NCBI GenBank assembly: GCA_002840845.1 | Contig: PHCS01000002.1 | Coordinates: 62,001 to 126,000 of the forward strand | From: Betaproteobacteria bacterium HGW-Betaproteobacteria-14 | Lineage (GTDB): Bacteria; Pseudomonadota; Gammaproteobacteria; Burkholderiales; Rhodocyclaceae | DNA length: 64,000 bases | Reading direction: 5' to 3' | Part shown: positions 38,392 through 47,667 of the stretch, one piece after another | Layout: every line of letters starts with the position of its first letter | How positions within the stretch are numbered: position 1 is the stretch's first letter | Notes under the pieces: generated by a model | The model's input: only the letters and a program-made list of their open reading frames with translations | The model's database searches: none | What the model was told of the DNA's origin: nothing | Program-made: the position numbers and the translations under genes

Positions 38392-38476
38392 CTTTCTCTC
38401 CGGATGGAATGCGTCATTCATCGAGCGAGGATTTTCCCTCGTCGGCCAATACAACTCAAATTGTGGGTGGGGGAAT

Positions 38477-38563
38477 TTAGCGCGCGCGGCGCAGCAGCGG
38501 CCGTGCCAGCAGGAGGCCGCTGAGAAGCAGGGAAGCCGTCAGGAAGAAGGCAATTTGAAGCAT
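38477..38563 (-). CDS. Leucine-rich 28-codon ORF before leuA (leader peptide candidate)
   Basis: The ORF runs from ATG 38563 to TAA 38477 and encodes 28 residues, ten of them Leu, including [13 protein letters not shown], and ends in RRAR. It has the same length as enterobacterial LeuL, the leucine attenuation peptide, but no sequence kinship can be claimed. There is no Shine-Dalgarno; the promoter just upstream predicts a transcript that starts at or next to the AUG, so translation would be leaderless. A 7-bp hairpin AGCGGCC/GGCCGCT covers the Leu codons. No T-tract terminator follows. A small membrane protein is the alternative. Confidence 0.5.
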   Translation of the reverse strand: MLQIAFFLTASLLLSGLLLARPLLRRAR

Positions 38564-38569
38564 GAAGCA

Positions 38570-38598
38570 ACTATATCCAGAATCAGGCTTGGACGCAA
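38570..38598 (-). promoter_or_regulatory. Internal promoter for the leucine-rich ORF and leuA
   Basis: TTGCGT (38598-38593) and TATAGT (38575-38570) are 17 bp apart on the minus strand, just after the pssA stop. With a normal 6-nt gap, the start point is the A of the small ORF's ATG at 38563. Confidence 0.65.
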
Positions 38599-38604
38599 GC
38601 GGGA

Positions 38605-39363
38605 TCAAACAGAGGCTTTCCGGCGCCGCAACCAGTGCCAGGCGGCCATGATATAGCCGGAAAAGGCATAACAGAGGAACAGCGCAAATAGAATGCCCGG
38701 AGGATAACTCGAGACCAGCACGAAGAAGAGGACAATCGCCAGGACAGCAATGAACGGCACACTGCGTCTGAGGTTGATATCCTTGCCGCTATAGTAGCGG
38801 AAGTTGCTTACCATGGTCACGCCGGAGAAGATGGTCAGGGCCCAGGCATACCAGCGCACTTCCTCTCCTGTGTAGTTGAGGTCCATCAGCACCCAGACGA
38901 AGCCGGCGATCAGCGCTGCAGCCGCCGGGCTCGGCAATCCCTGAAAAAAGCGCTTGTCGGCAACCTCGATATTGGTGTTGAAACGCGCAAGGCGCAGTGC
39001 GGCACCGACACAGTAGATGAAAGCGGCTATCCAGCCCCACTTGCCCATGCCCTTCATCGCCCACTCGAACATCACCAAAGCGGGGGCAACGCCGAAGGAA
39101 ACCATGTCCGAGAGGGAGTCGTACTCGGCACCGAAGGCACTCTGCGTGCGCGTCAGGCGCGCCACGCGTCCATCCAGTCCGTCGAGAATCATGGCTATGA
39201 AAATAGCCACAGCAGCATGCTCGAAGCGCCCGGTCATGGCCTGCACGATGGCATAAAAGCCGGCGAACAGCGCAGCCGTTGTGAACAGGTTGGGCAGGAT
39301 GTAGATTCCCCGCCTTCTCATTTCGGGGTTGACCAGCGCCTTGCGGGATCGGATTTCGGGCAT
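38605..39363 (-). CDS. pssA: CDP-diacylglycerol--serine O-phosphatidyltransferase
   Basis: This membrane enzyme makes phosphatidylserine. The 252-residue protein has the CDP-alcohol phosphotransferase motif DGLDGRVARLT...GAEYDSLSDM (about 61-86) and several membrane helices. Its product is the substrate of Psd, encoded just upstream. Confidence 0.94.
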   Translation of the reverse strand: MPEIRSRKALVNPEMRRRGIYILPNLFTTAALFAGFYAIVQAMTGRFEHAAVAIFIAMILDGLDGRVARLTRTQSAFGAEYDSLSDMVSFGVAPALVMFEWAMKGMGKWGWIAAFIYCVGAALRLARFNTNIEVADKRFFQGLPSPAAAALIAGFVWVLMDLNYTGEEVRWYAWALTIFSGVTMVSNFRYYSGKDINLRRSVPFIAVLAIVLFFVLVSSYPPGILFALFLCYAFSGYIMAAWHWLRRRKASV

Positions 39364-39399
39364 GACCCTATTGTAGCCGAGGGAATTCTGACTGAAAGC

Positions 39400-40043
39400 T
39401 CAGGGCAGTTCGGCCAGAATGGTCGCCGAGGCCGATACCTTTTCTCCGATGGAGACTTTGGCCTTCGACTCCGGCGGCAGGTAAACATCGACCCGGGAGC
39501 CGAAGCGGATGAAGCCATAGCGCTGTCCGCGGGAGAGCACATCGCCCTCTTTCACGTAGCAGAGGATGCGGCGGGCGACCAACCCGGCAACCTGCACGCT
39601 GGTGACATCCTGCCCACCTTGCGTGCGCAGCCAAAGGGCGTTCCGCTCATTTTCCAAGGAGGCCTTGTCCAGCGCGGCGTTCAGGAAGCTGCCGGCATGG
39701 TACCAGCGGCCTTTCACTTCCCCATCCACCGGGCTACGGTTGGAATGGACGTTGAAGACGTTCATGAAGACGCTTATCTTGAGCGCCTCGCGATCCAGAT
39801 AGGGGTCGCGCGTCGTCTGGATGGCGACAATCCGACCGTCGGCGGGCGATAGCACGTCTTTCGTCGTGCCGGGAATCGGCCTCGCCGGGTCACGGAAGAA
39901 TTGCAGGACGAAAACCGTCCATATCCATAGCGGAACCGACCAGCCCCAGCCGGCCAGCCAGCCGACCGCCAGCGCGGCAACAACGGAGGCCGCCAGGAAG
40001 GGCCAACCCTCCCTGGCGATGATGGGGTGGGGATAGGACGACA

Positions 40044-40044
<1 letters not shown>
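39400..40044 (-). CDS. psd: Phosphatidylserine decarboxylase proenzyme (short form)
   Basis: Psd turns phosphatidylserine into phosphatidylethanolamine. The 214-residue protein is of the short class, with [12 protein letters not shown] and a self-cleavage site in [11 protein letters not shown] (Gly-Ser), which yields the pyruvoyl prosthetic group. The start is GTG and overlaps the ilvC stop (TAGTG). Confidence 0.93.
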
Positions 40045-41114
<1,070 letters not shown>

Positions 41115-41124
41115 TCACGCGTTG

Positions 41125-41616
41125 CTAGACCTTGAGAATCCTGTCGCCACGACCGATGCCACAAACGCCGGTACGCACCGTCTCGAGAATAAGGGATCGA
41201 TCGAGGGCTTCGATGAACGAGTCGAGCTTGGCAGTGTTGCCGGTCAACTCGATGACGTAGGTCGTTTCGGTCACATCGATGATGCGTCCGCGGAAGATCT
41301 CCGACATGCGCTTCATTTCCTCGCGGTCCTTGCCGGTGGCACGCACTTTGACCAGCATCAGCTCGCGTTCGATGTGGGCCGCCTCGGAAATATCCACCAC
41401 CTTGATAACTTCGATCAGCTTGTTCAGCTGCTTGGTGATTTGCTCGATGATATCGTCAGACCCGACACTGACAATGGTGATGCGCGACATGGAGATATCC
41501 TCGGTCGGCGCCACGGTCAGCGATTCGATGTTGTAGGCGCGCGCCGAGAACAGCCCGGTGACGCGGGAGAGGGCGCCGGCTTCGTTTTCGATGAGTAGGG
41601 AAATAACGTGCCGCAT
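41125..41616 (-). CDS. ilvH: Acetolactate synthase small (regulatory) subunit
   Basis: The 163-residue protein has an N-terminal ACT domain (HVISLLIENEAGALSRVTGLFSARAYNIESL) that binds valine for feedback inhibition. ATG follows the ilvI stop with no gap. Confidence 0.96.
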   Translation of the reverse strand: MRHVISLLIENEAGALSRVTGLFSARAYNIESLTVAPTEDISMSRITIVSVGSDDIIEQITKQLNKLIEVIKVVDISEAAHIERELMLVKVRATGKDREEMKRMSEIFRGRIIDVTETTYVIELTGNTAKLDSFIEALDRSLILETVRTGVCGIGRGDRILKV

Positions 41617-43323
41617 TTATAGCTCTTCGGAGAGGATCATTTCGGTAAGGCCCTTGCCGCCCTGCACCATCGGATAGACGTTCTCGGTCGGATCAATGGC
41701 AAAGTCGAGGAAGACCAGGTCGTCCTTGCGCTTGAAGGCTTCCTTCAAGGCACCTTCGACATCACCCGGCTTTTCGACGCGCATGCCGACATGGCCGTAG
41801 GATTCGGACAGCCTGACGAAGTCCGGCAATGCATCGACGTAGGACTCCGCATAGCGGTTGCCATGGAACAACTGCTGCCACTGGCGCACCATGCCGAGGA
41901 AGCCGTTGTTGAGAAGAATGATCTTTACCGGCAGGCGATACTGCTTGCAGGTCGACAGCTCCTGGATGCACATCTGGATGCTGCCCTCGCCGGTGACACA
42001 GGCCACGGGCGCGCCGGGGTGGGCAAGCTGAACGCCCATCGCCGCCGGCAGGCCAAAGCCCATCGTGCCCAGCCCGCCCGAATTCATCCAGCGGCGCGGC
42101 TTGTCGAACTTGTAGTATTGCGCTGCCCACATCTGGTGCTGGCCGACATCGGAAGTGACGAACGCTTCGCCCTTTGTCACCTCGTAGAGTTTTTCGATGA
42201 CGTACTGCGGCTTGATGATCTTGCTCTTGCGGTCGTACTTGAGGCAATCCTTGCCGCGCCATTCGTCGATTTGCTTCCACCAGGCCTTGACCGCTTTTTC
42301 TTCAGGCCTGTCGCCACCGGCCGCAAGCAGCTTGGAAATGTCATCAAGCACCTCGGGCAGATCGCCGACAATCGGCACGTCAACCTTGACCCGCTTGGAA
42401 ATCGACGATGGATCGATGTCGATATGGATGATCTTGCGCGGCACCTCCGCAAAATTGGCCGGATTGCCGATGACTCGGTCGTCAAAGCGCGCACCGACTG
42501 CCAGCAGGACATCGCAATGCTGCATGGCCATGTTGGCTTCATAGGTGCCATGCATGCCGAGCATGCCGACGAAATGCCTGTCCGTCGCCGGATAGCCGCC
42601 CAAGCCCATCAGCGTATTGGTGACCGGAAAACCGAGCTGCCTGACCAGCTTCGTCAGCTTCTCGGCGGCATCCGACAGGATGACGCCGCCACCCGTGTAG
42701 ATCATGGGCCGCTTGGCTTCGAGCAACAGTTGTACAGCCTTCTTGATTTGCCCCTGGTGTCCCTTGATCACCGGGTTGTAGGAGCGCATGGAGACCGCCT
42801 TCGGATAGGCGAACTCGCATTTCATCGCCGAAACGTCTTTGGGAATATCAACCAGGACCGGCCCGGGGCGCCCGCTCTTGGCCAGATAGAATGCCTTCTT
42901 GATGGTTGAGGCGAGTTCCCGGATGTCTTTGACGAGGAAGTTGTGCTTGACGCAGGGGCGGGTAATGCCGACAGTATCAACTTCCTGAAAGGCGTCCTGT
43001 CCGATATAGGCGGTGGGCACCTGGCCAGAGATGATCACCATCGGTATGGAATCCATGTAGGCTGTCGCGATGCCGGTTACGGCATTTGTCACGCCAGGGC
43101 CGGACGTGACCAGCGCAACACCTACTTTCTCGGTTGAGCGCGCATAGCCGTCGGCAGCATGCACGGCGCCCTGCTCATGACGCACCAGCACGTGGCGAAC
43201 CTTGTCCTGCTTGAACAGTTCGTCGTAAATGAACAGCACAGAGCCGCCAGGATAGCCGAACACATACTCGACCTTTTCTTCCTGCAAGCACCTGATTACA
43301 ATTTCCGCACCGGTTAAAACCAT
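41617..43323 (-). CDS. ilvI: Acetolactate synthase large (catalytic) subunit
   Basis: This thiamine diphosphate and FAD enzyme makes acetolactate and acetohydroxybutyrate. The 568-residue protein has the catalytic Glu region GYPGGSVLFIYDEL, HEQGAVHAADGYAR, and the ThDP-Mg motif GEGSIQMCIQELST...NN. ATG 43323 has GGTGGG upstream and overlaps the stop of a 7-codon upstream ORF. A good sigma-70 promoter lies 37 bp before it. It heads the operon ilvI-ilvH-ilvC-psd-pssA. Confidence 0.96.
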   Translation of the reverse strand: MVLTGAEIVIRCLQEEKVEYVFGYPGGSVLFIYDELFKQDKVRHVLVRHEQGAVHAADGYARSTEKVGVALVTSGPGVTNAVTGIATAYMDSIPMVIISGQVPTAYIGQDAFQEVDTVGITRPCVKHNFLVKDIRELASTIKKAFYLAKSGRPGPVLVDIPKDVSAMKCEFAYPKAVSMRSYNPVIKGHQGQIKKAVQLLLEAKRPMIYTGGGVILSDAAEKLTKLVRQLGFPVTNTLMGLGGYPATDRHFVGMLGMHGTYEANMAMQHCDVLLAVGARFDDRVIGNPANFAEVPRKIIHIDIDPSSISKRVKVDVPIVGDLPEVLDDISKLLAAGGDRPEEKAVKAWWKQIDEWRGKDCLKYDRKSKIIKPQYVIEKLYEVTKGEAFVTSDVGQHQMWAAQYYKFDKPRRWMNSGGLGTMGFGLPAAMGVQLAHPGAPVACVTGEGSIQMCIQELSTCKQYRLPVKIILLNNGFLGMVRQWQQLFHGNRYAESYVDALPDFVRLSESYGHVGMRVEKPGDVEGALKEAFKRKDDLVFLDFAIDPTENVYPMVQGGKGLTEMILSEEL

Positions 43324-43346
43324 TATCCCACCCAGAAGGCCTTCAT
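43323..43346 (-). CDS. Seven-codon upstream ORF coupled to ilvI
   Basis: ATG 43346 begins the tiny ORF MKAFWVG, whose TAA overlaps the ilvI start (TAATG). It lies wholly in the predicted 37-nt leader. It has no clear ribosome binding site, so translation is doubtful; if used, it would couple to ilvI. Confidence 0.25.
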   Translation of the reverse strand: MKAFWVG

Positions 43347-43366
43347 AAACAGCTGAAAAACCTGTG

Positions 43367-43395
43367 ATTTTACTTACCGCCCCCCTCTTGGTCAA
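43367..43395 (-). promoter_or_regulatory. Sigma-70 promoter of the ilvI operon
   Basis: TTGACC (43395-43390) and TAAAAT (43372-43367) are 17 bp apart on the minus strand, each differing from consensus at one base. The start is predicted near 43360. Confidence 0.8.
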
Positions 43396-43462
43396 GGCAT
43401 TTCGCGAAGGGCAAAACCCTTTGCACGATACGGAAAATTGAATCCTGGCCACCCGAATTGAA

Positions 43463-44008
43463 TTGTCGGATTTTCTTGCCAGCGTCGAGCGGCGAGCCTA
43501 CAAGCAGGCATTGTTCGCGGTGCGCGACGACGAGGTGGCGCTGGATATCGTGCAGGATTCGATGCTTAAACTGGCCGAGAAATATGGTAGCAAGCCGGCC
43601 GCGGAACTTCCGATGCTCTTCCAGCGTATTTTGCAGAACACCATTCGCGATTTTTACCGCAGGCAAAAAGTGCGCTCGCTATGGACCACCCTTTTTTCAT
43701 CTTTTTTCCGACCTGAAGATGAGGACACCGATTTCCTTGAAACTCTGGAAGTCGAACAAGGGTCTTATTCGCCGGCAACGCCACATGGCAACCTTGAGCA
43801 AACACAAGTCCTTGCAATCATTGAGGAAGAAATAAAGAGGCTGCCGCCGCGTCAACGCGAGGCGTTCCTGATGCGTTACTGGGAGGACATGGATATCGCC
43901 GAAACCGCGGCGGCTATGGGATGCTCGGAGGGCAGCGTGAAAACGCATTGTTCCCGGGCAACACATTCATTGGCCGCTGCTTTGAAGGCAAAGGGCGTCG
44001 AGTTATGA
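43463..44008 (+). CDS. ECF-type RNA polymerase sigma factor
   Basis: The sigma-70 family protein has region 2 (ALFAVRDDEVALDIVQDSMLKLAEKYG, then IRDFYRRQK) and region 4 (IKRLPPRQREAFLMRYWEDMDIAETAAAMGCSEGSVKTHCSRA), with a long linker between. No ATG fits the start. TTG 43463 gives 181 residues; CTG 43445 would add ATRIEL and may be the real start. It overlaps the next gene by four bases, and the three genes after it form one operon. Confidence 0.88.
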   Translation: MSDFLASVERRAYKQALFAVRDDEVALDIVQDSMLKLAEKYGSKPAAELPMLFQRILQNTIRDFYRRQKVRSLWTTLFSSFFRPEDEDTDFLETLEVEQGSYSPATPHGNLEQTQVLAIIEEEIKRLPPRQREAFLMRYWEDMDIAETAAAMGCSEGSVKTHCSRATHSLAAALKAKGVEL

Positions 44009-44385
44009 ACAAGGAACGTGAATTCGCCTACAAAATCCGCCACTATCTCAATCTAGGAACGGATGGGATGGATCGCCGAACCACCGACAGGTTGTTCGAT
44101 TTGCGCATAAAGGCACTTTCACATCAACCAGTTGCAGGCACTCACTTATCTTTGGCGGGCATCGGCCATTTCGCCACGGACATGCTTTTGCCTTATGCCC
44201 GCGCCATTGTGGCCATTTCAATTCTGGTCTTCGGGGTTATCGGGGCCTCCACTTGGAACGAGTACCAGAAGGCCGATGAATACGAAATTATCGACAGCGC
44301 ACTTCTCGCTGATGACCTGCCAATCAACGCCTACCTAGACAAGGGCTTCCAGGCATGGCTCTCCGAGCACTCGTCGCAGGACTGA
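44005..44385 (+). CDS. DUF3619 single-pass membrane protein, possible anti-sigma factor
   Basis: The 126-residue protein has an N-terminal cytoplasmic part, one membrane helix (about 66-86) and a short C-terminal part predicted outside. It matches DUF3619. Its ATG overlaps the sigma factor stop (ATGA). Coupled translation and single-pass topology are typical of anti-sigma factors; that role is inferred from context alone. Confidence 0.75.
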   Translation: MNKEREFAYKIRHYLNLGTDGMDRRTTDRLFDLRIKALSHQPVAGTHLSLAGIGHFATDMLLPYARAIVAISILVFGVIGASTWNEYQKADEYEIIDSALLADDLPINAYLDKGFQAWLSEHSSQD

Positions 44386-44990
44386 TTCTCGCTTTCACTC
44401 TGCTTTCCCCCGCCCAAGCCGTTGTCCCGGAACTGAGGCAGCCGGCGTGGGCCGAACTCACCCAGGAACAGAAACAGATTCTCGCGCCCCTTGCCCGTGA
44501 TTGGGACAAGATGGAGGCATTCCGCAAGAAAAAATGGTTGGGGATCGCAAAGCGCTACCCGACCATGAAGCCGGAAGAGCAGGCGCGTGTGCAAAGACGC
44601 ATCAAGGACTGGGCCAGTCTGACGCCGGAACAACGTTCGCAGGCACGCGTCCGGTACAAGAGCCTGAAAACAGCTCCGCCTGAGCGAAAAGAAGCCATTA
44701 AGGAGAAATGGGAGCAGTACAAGGATTTACCGGACGAAGAGAAAAAACGCCTGGCTGAAAAGGCGGCCAGAAAGCCTCGGGGCAAATCACTACAAACGGT
44801 TCCAAAGATACCGGCCGCTACGCTGCAAGCTTTGCCGTCCGCTGCCACTCCAGCGCAACTGCCGGGTGCAGTCTCAAGGGATAGTACGACCTCCGCGATT
44901 CAGACGGGAATGCCCGGTTCGGACGTGACGCCTGAACAGCCCACCCAGACTTCCCCGGCATCATCGCCCCTCCCTGATACGCAACAATAG
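44355..44990 (+). CDS. DUF3106 exported protein
   Basis: The 211-residue protein has a signal peptide (ALVAGLILAFTLLSPAQA) and a helical, charged domain with repeated patterns around LTQEQKQILAPLARDWDKM, RYPTMKPEEQARVQRRIKDWASLTPEQR and YKDLPDEEKKRLAEKA, as in DUF3106. The C-terminal 60 residues are Pro/Thr/Ser rich. It overlaps the upstream gene by 31 bp. Repeated LTPEQ-like helices recall periplasmic stress sensors of the CpxP type, an inference. Confidence 0.78.
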   Translation: MALRALVAGLILAFTLLSPAQAVVPELRQPAWAELTQEQKQILAPLARDWDKMEAFRKKKWLGIAKRYPTMKPEEQARVQRRIKDWASLTPEQRSQARVRYKSLKTAPPERKEAIKEKWEQYKDLPDEEKKRLAEKAARKPRGKSLQTVPKIPAATLQALPSAATPAQLPGAVSRDSTTSAIQTGMPGSDVTPEQPTQTSPASSPLPDTQQ

Positions 44991-44993
44991 ACT

Positions 44994-45428
44994 GTGCCGC
45001 ACGTTCTCCTCGCCACTGGCTTGCCGCCCAGCATACGCCGCCGGCTTGCCAGCATGCTTTATGAATCGTTCCTCTTGCTGGGTGTATTGAGCGTTGCATT
45101 GGTCGTGCCTCACCTGTTGATCGGCATGATCTGGAAAGTTACCGCCCCGGGGACGTTGCTCTGGTTGCACCTCTTCATTGTCCTGCTTGTCTATTTCGGC
45201 TGGCTTTGGAAACGTAGCGGTCAGACGCTGGCCATGCAGACCTGGAAAATCAAGCTGGTGAGTGCCAGCGGCAAGTCGCTGACGCAACGGCAGGTGCTCC
45301 TGCGCTACCTACTGGCCTGGCCGAGCCTGCTCCCCTGCGGAATCGGGATTGTCTGGGCGCTCATCGACCGCGACCGGCAGTTCCTGCATGATCGACTCGC
45401 GGGCACCCGGCTCGTCAGGACGGACTGA
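44994..45428 (+). CDS. RDD family membrane protein
   Basis: The 144-residue protein has three membrane segments and the RDD pattern: RRRLASMLYESFLL, QTLAMQTWKIKLV, and DRDRQFLHDRLAGTRLV. The start is GTG. It closes the sigma factor operon and meets convergent lptG with no gap. Confidence 0.85.
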   Translation: MPHVLLATGLPPSIRRRLASMLYESFLLLGVLSVALVVPHLLIGMIWKVTAPGTLLWLHLFIVLLVYFGWLWKRSGQTLAMQTWKIKLVSASGKSLTQRQVLLRYLLAWPSLLPCGIGIVWALIDRDRQFLHDRLAGTRLVRTD

Positions 45429-46502
45429 TCAACGACGTTCGACCCACCACAACATGCCGGCTGCAGCCAGCAGGAAAAGCGCGCTCGGTGTAATGGCCGA
45501 GAAGAAGGGCGGCCAACTGTTGATGATGCCGAGATTGGAGAACAACCCGTTGAGCATGTGGAAGGTGATGCCAAGCATGATGCCGGCGAAGACCTTGACG
45601 CTGACGGCACCCATGCGATCCTGCAGATAGGCAAACGGCAGTGCCAACGCCATCATGACCAGCGCTGCCAGCGGATAGGCCAGCTTTTTCCACATGGCGA
45701 TTTCGTAACGCTGCGTCTTCACCTGGTTGTCCTTGAGGTGGCGGATATAGCGATACAGGCTGGCCACTGACATTCGTTCTGGCATGACCAGCAGGACACT
45801 AAGTATTTCCGGGCTGATTGCGGACTGCCAGACCGCCTCCGGCAGGCGATTCACCTTGGCTCGGTCCTTCTCGAATACTGTCTGCGCGACGTCCTTGAGC
45901 CGCCACTTGTCCGGGGGCAGGTACTCCCCCTCCTTCGCTTCTGAAATCGAGCGCAGGACATGATTCTTGTCGAATTCGTAGATGCGCACTCCTTCCAGCC
46001 TGGAATCGGGAAGTACCGTGCGGACATTGATGAAACTCATGTCGTCCTTGACCCACAGGCCGGAACGAAACTCCTGGCCTACAACCTGCGACATCGCCTT
46101 GAGACGCAATTCCTTGGCGGCACGCTCCGCCGGTGGCGCAATGAAGTCGCCGACCACGAACGTCAATAACACGAATGCCAACCCGATTCTCGCGAACCCC
46201 GCCAGGATCGCTGCGGTTGACAGCCCCGAAGCCCGCAAAACAGTAATCTCGGAATGGCGAGCCAGCATGGTCAGGGCGTAGAGCGTGCCGATCAGCACTG
46301 CGATGGGCGCCAGTTCGTAGACATGCCCCGGCAAGGTCAGCAGCACAAAAAGCATCATATAGCGCAATTGGTAGTTGCCCTTGCCCAGGCTTTCCAGCTC
46401 ATTGATGAAGTCGAAAAACGCGAACAACATCAAAAAAGCCACGAGCACCAAAGTCACGGCTGAATAGATTTCCCGCGCCAGGTAGCGCTGGTATACCTTC
46501 AT
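45429..46502 (-). CDS. lptG: LPS export ABC permease LptG
   Basis: LptG and LptF form the membrane core of LptB2FG, which extracts lipopolysaccharide from the inner membrane. The 357-residue protein has YLAREIYSAVTLVLVAFLMLF, the second helix GHVYELAPIAVLIGTLYAL, the coupling region ARHSEITVLRASGLS, a periplasmic beta-jellyroll (about 130-250) and three C-terminal helices. ATG 46502 overlaps the lptF stop by four bases. Confidence 0.94.
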   Translation of the reverse strand: MKVYQRYLAREIYSAVTLVLVAFLMLFAFFDFINELESLGKGNYQLRYMMLFVLLTLPGHVYELAPIAVLIGTLYALTMLARHSEITVLRASGLSTAAILAGFARIGLAFVLLTFVVGDFIAPPAERAAKELRLKAMSQVVGQEFRSGLWVKDDMSFINVRTVLPDSRLEGVRIYEFDKNHVLRSISEAKEGEYLPPDKWRLKDVAQTVFEKDRAKVNRLPEAVWQSAISPEILSVLLVMPERMSVASLYRYIRHLKDNQVKTQRYEIAMWKKLAYPLAALVMMALALPFAYLQDRMGAVSVKVFAGIMLGITFHMLNGLFSNLGIINSWPPFFSAITPSALFLLAAAGMLWWVERR

Positions 46503-47605
46503 CGGCGCAGCCTTCCCCAGGAAAACATCGACATGCGTTTGGCAAACAGCAGGACCATGACGATGAACATGACGACATGCACCAGCCACCAGCCGGTATC
46601 AAAGGACATTCTCCCTTGCGCTACCCAAGCCTGGCATACCGAGACCAGATTGCTGTAGAACATGTAAGTCAGAAGCGCCAATATCAAATTGTTGGTACGA
46701 CCGGCGCGCGGATTGACGAAACTGAGCGGTATGGCCAGCAGGGCCAGGTTGAAGGCGGCCAGCGGCAATCCAATTCGCCAGAGAACCTCCCCCTTGCCTG
46801 CCTTGCTGCCTCCCTGCAGCAGGGCCATGGTGGGGAGGCTTTTCGTGGTCTGTTCAATGCCGCGCGCTTCCTTCGTCTCGATACGAACGGCATAGCGCTC
46901 GAATTCCATGACGCGGTATTCTGACGATCCCGGCGTACCTTCGTAGCGACGACCGTCGACGAGGACCACAAAACGGTCCCCATTGGGCATGCTCTCGGTG
47001 TAACCGTGAGTAGACATCATGACGCCCAGCCGGCCGTTTTGTACCGAACTGATGAAGATATTCTTCACATCCCCTTCTTCGCGAGAAGTGGAATCGCTAG
47101 AAGCGGCCTCAACGAAGAAAACGCGTTCGCCACTCGCCGACTCCTTGAACGCGCCCGGCGATACGCGGGCTACATCGTCGCGCGTATCCATGCGCTGACG
47201 GTATTCAGTACTTTTCGATTGCGCCCAGGGAGAAAGCAGAATGGACAGAACGGCGATTGCCGCCACGAGGGGCGCGGAAAACTTCAGGACAGGCCTCACC
47301 CAGGACGTCAGCGGCAGGCCGGAAGCGAACCAGACCGACATTTCCGAATCACGGTAACTGCGCGAGAGGGTCAACAGCACAGCGATGAACAACGTGAGCG
47401 AAAGCAGGACCGGGAGGTGCGTCAGGGCGCCGAAGCCGAGCAGGGCAATCACCGCTTCGGACACCAGCTTGCCCCCGGCAGCCTGGCTCAGCAAACGAAT
47501 CAGTTGTGTCGTAAGCAGAATGGCGAAAAGCGCAACAAATGTTGCGCCGGCGGTGCCGGTGCATTCACGTATCACCGCACGCTCAAAAGTCAGCCCGCGC
47601 GCCAT
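46499..47605 (-). CDS. lptF: LPS export ABC permease LptF
   Basis: The 368-residue partner of LptG has six membrane helices in two groups of three around a periplasmic domain (about 130-260) and the coupling region SRSYRDSEMSVWFASG that contacts LptB. It is divergent from pepA, an arrangement seen widely in proteobacteria. Confidence 0.94.
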   Translation of the reverse strand: MARGLTFERAVIRECTGTAGATFVALFAILLTTQLIRLLSQAAGGKLVSEAVIALLGFGALTHLPVLLSLTLFIAVLLTLSRSYRDSEMSVWFASGLPLTSWVRPVLKFSAPLVAAIAVLSILLSPWAQSKSTEYRQRMDTRDDVARVSPGAFKESASGERVFFVEAASSDSTSREEGDVKNIFISSVQNGRLGVMMSTHGYTESMPNGDRFVVLVDGRRYEGTPGSSEYRVMEFERYAVRIETKEARGIEQTTKSLPTMALLQGGSKAGKGEVLWRIGLPLAAFNLALLAIPLSFVNPRAGRTNNLILALLTYMFYSNLVSVCQAWVAQGRMSFDTGWWLVHVVMFIVMVLLFAKRMSMFSWGRLRR

Positions 47606-47606
47606 T

Positions 47607-47636
47607 TTGACTTTATAAGAGGGGAAAAGGGATAAT
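47607..47636 (+). promoter_or_regulatory. Promoter candidate for pepA
   Basis: TTGACT (47607-47612) and GATAAT (47631-47636) are 18 bp apart, about 31 bp before the GTG start. A TATAAA on the other strand is too close to lptF to judge. Confidence 0.55.
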
Positions 47637-47667
47637 CGGAGCCTGATTCGCCAGAGAGGAGTAGCGC

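Noticed and set aside
38391-38476. Classical leu attenuator terminator before leuA
   Set aside because: A small CGAGG/CCTCG hairpin exists but no U tract follows, so standard transcription attenuation is not supported.
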